In this document: one piece after another, positions 19,913 to 20,177 of the stretch
Numbering within the stretch: the stretch's first letter is position 1
Layout of the letters: each line of letters begins with the position of its first letter
Virus record (IMG/VR): IMGVR_UViG_3300042375_000551
Coordinates: 1-20,177 of that record
Strand: one strand, 5' to 3'
Length of the DNA stretch: 20,177 nucleotides
Source of the DNA: a virus
Notes under the pieces: model-generated
The model's database searches: none
What the model was told of the DNA's origin: nothing
Seen by the model: only the letters and a program-made list of their open reading frames with translations
Program-made: the position numbers and the translations under genes

Positions 19913-20177
19913 GCCTTTTTGATCGTATTAAAAAGCTGGCTGGGTTTGGCGCGCCTAAGGTGGAAGCCAACAACAGCGGCGCCTATCGTCGGCAACGACT
20001 CGTGGAGGGCGGCGTCTGGGGCGAGCCGTGGTGGAGGAACCACACCCAGAGCATCAGCAAGGAACTGACCGTTGGCGAATGGCGCACGGTGAACAGCGCG
20101 GCTCGCAAGTTGTACTGGAACAACGGCATGGTGAATGCCGCGATCGACCAGAAGTCGATGTTGTCCGTTGGAATGGC
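19909..20177 (+). CDS. Phage portal protein, lambda type, 3' end cut by window
   Basis: ATG 19909 overlaps the previous stop as ATGA and about 89 residues are visible. The start (MSLFDRIKKLAGF) and the block LTVGEWRTVNSAARKLYWNNGMVNAAIDQK match the beginning of lambda-family portals, whose N-terminal region has a similar L..R.RxLxxNNxxxxxAI pattern. The portal forms the ring at the head vertex through which terminase drives DNA. The remaining sequence lies outside the window, so domains cannot be checked. Confidence 0.75.
   Translation, partial: MSLFDRIKKLAGFGAPKVEANNSGAYRRQRLVEGGVWGEPWWRNHTQSISKELTVGEWRTVNSAARKLYWNNGMVNAAIDQKSMLSVGM

Overview
The window is a stretch of a tailed double-stranded DNA phage, or a prophage of one. 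It carries a lambda/GpA-type packaging start (small terminase, GpA-family large terminase, a gpW-sized protein, a lambda-type portal), tail-fibre-like glycine-rich proteins, a lysis cassette and a recombination/replication block. Almost every gene is on the + strand and neighbours overlap by 1 to 14 bases. No integrase, repressor or DNA polymerase is visible, so lifestyle cannot be decided. The host cannot be named. Bacterial rather than archaeal features dominate (holin-like proteins, RecT-like protein, GpA terminase, sigma70-like boxes). Many starts lack a Shine-Dalgarno and have A/C-rich leaders or -10-like boxes touching the start codon, while others have GGAGG-type sites.

Layout. 1-2935: two glycine-rich tail-tip or fibre proteins, the first cut by the window edge. 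2935-4530: lysis cassette with a 3TM-type holin, two further small membrane proteins and a pesticin/T4-lysozyme-like muramidase. 4527-4784: the only convincing minus-strand gene. 4785-7349: early-type small genes (DUF3310 and many hypotheticals) with repeated promoter-like boxes, hairpins and terminators. 7346-14400: a triple zinc-finger protein, PD-(D/E)XK exonuclease (DUF2800-like), RecT-like annealing protein, SSB-like protein, 41-residue membrane peptide, SF2 helicase, VRR-NUC nuclease and a primase-helicase. 14401-14601: AT-rich, repeat-bearing DNA that could be an origin. 14602-16398: tightly packed small genes with internal paralogy. 16399-16757: a gene-free structured stretch with three copies of a hairpin motif and an abnormal tRNA-like gene. 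16758-17096: small HTH-like protein. 17097-17254: a 12-bp GC palindrome (cos candidate), a terminator and an operator-like promoter. 17255-20177: packaging genes and the start of the portal.

The replication block reads as one pathway. Exonuclease, annealing protein and SSB process and pair ends; the SF2 helicase and VRR-NUC handle branched DNA; the primase-helicase starts and drives forks; the terminase then packages the product. The most unusual content is in the non-coding DNA. It includes a family of promoters that look designed for leaderless mRNAs, a hairpin leader shared by the RecT-like gene and a tiny membrane-protein gene, and the repeat/tRNA-like region just upstream of the packaging genes.
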